Assembly (NCBI GenBank): GCA_031256305.1 | Contig: JAIRQU010000068.1 | Coordinates: forward strand, 1 to 5,549 | Reading direction: 5' to 3' | Origin: Burkholderiaceae bacterium | GTDB lineage: Bacteria > Pseudomonadota > Gammaproteobacteria > Burkholderiales > Burkholderiaceae_C | Length of the DNA: 5,549 nt | Shown here: piece after piece, positions 5,534 to 5,549 of the stretch | Numbering within the stretch: the stretch's first letter is position 1 | How the letters are laid out: each line of letters begins with the position of its first letter | The notes under the pieces: model-generated | Seen by the model: the letters and a program-made list of their open reading frames with translations, nothing else | What the model was told of the DNA's origin: nothing | Databases searched by the model: none | Translations under genes and position numbers: made by a program

Positions 5534-5549
5534 GCGCGCTTTCCTGATT

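Noticed and set aside
5505..5549. Short open frame MCVACALWLRRAFLI running off the right edge
   Set aside because: Fifteen codons only, with its purine-rich GAGGG two bases from the ATG and locked in the hairpin. It could be a leader peptide, but the window ends too soon to judge.
1..5549. Mobile element, CRISPR array, defence system or biosynthetic cluster
   Set aside because: No transposase, integrase, terminal repeats, spaced repeats or matching protein families are present; the six genes are conserved housekeeping families.

Overview
The window is a GC-rich stretch of bacterial chromosome. Gene content, gene order and protein sequence suggest a betaproteobacterium, most likely Burkholderiales. 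This is inferred from remembered family sequences, because no search could be run. Nearly all of it is packed housekeeping coding sequence. I see no mobile element, phage, CRISPR array, tRNA or rRNA gene, or defence cassette.

Region 1 (135-3027) corresponds to the enterobacterial yraL-(lpoA)-yraN-diaA-yraP cluster. rsmI (16S rRNA 2'-O-methyltransferase) lies on the minus strand. yraN (UPF0102, nuclease fold), a SIS-domain protein at the diaA position, and a dual-BON outer-membrane lipoprotein (dolP/yraP) lie on the plus strand. lpoA, which sits between rsmI and yraN in Escherichia coli, is absent, and the rsmI and yraN start codons overlap on a single CATG. The SIS and BON genes overlap by ATGA and are probably translationally coupled. 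A 151-bp gap separates yraN from the SIS gene.

Region 2 (3111-5389) holds a thioredoxin-like [2Fe-2S] ferredoxin, an alpha/beta hydrolase starting on GTG one base after the ferredoxin stop, and, 40 bp further on, a D-alanyl-D-alanine carboxypeptidase of the PBP5/6 type (dacC-like). A -10-like TAGAAT seven bases before the ferredoxin ATG suggests a leaderless or nearly leaderless transcript.

Region 3 (5390-5549) is non-coding as far as it can be read. It has the clearest promoter in the window (TTGCCA, 18 bp, TATAAT), an inverted repeat over its -35 box, and a predicted transcript that starts almost directly with a two-part hairpin followed by a second hairpin. The gene or RNA it drives lies beyond the window. 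This is the part most worth a second look.

The genes have separate jobs: ribosome maturation (rsmI), possibly DNA processing and replication timing (yraN, diaA), envelope integrity (dolP) and cell-wall trimming (dacC). Nothing here forms an obvious new multi-gene system. The oddities are small: the shared start codons, a 15-bp duplication near the SIS active-site segment, a Pro/Ala-rich tail on the BON lipoprotein, and the structured leader at the right edge.
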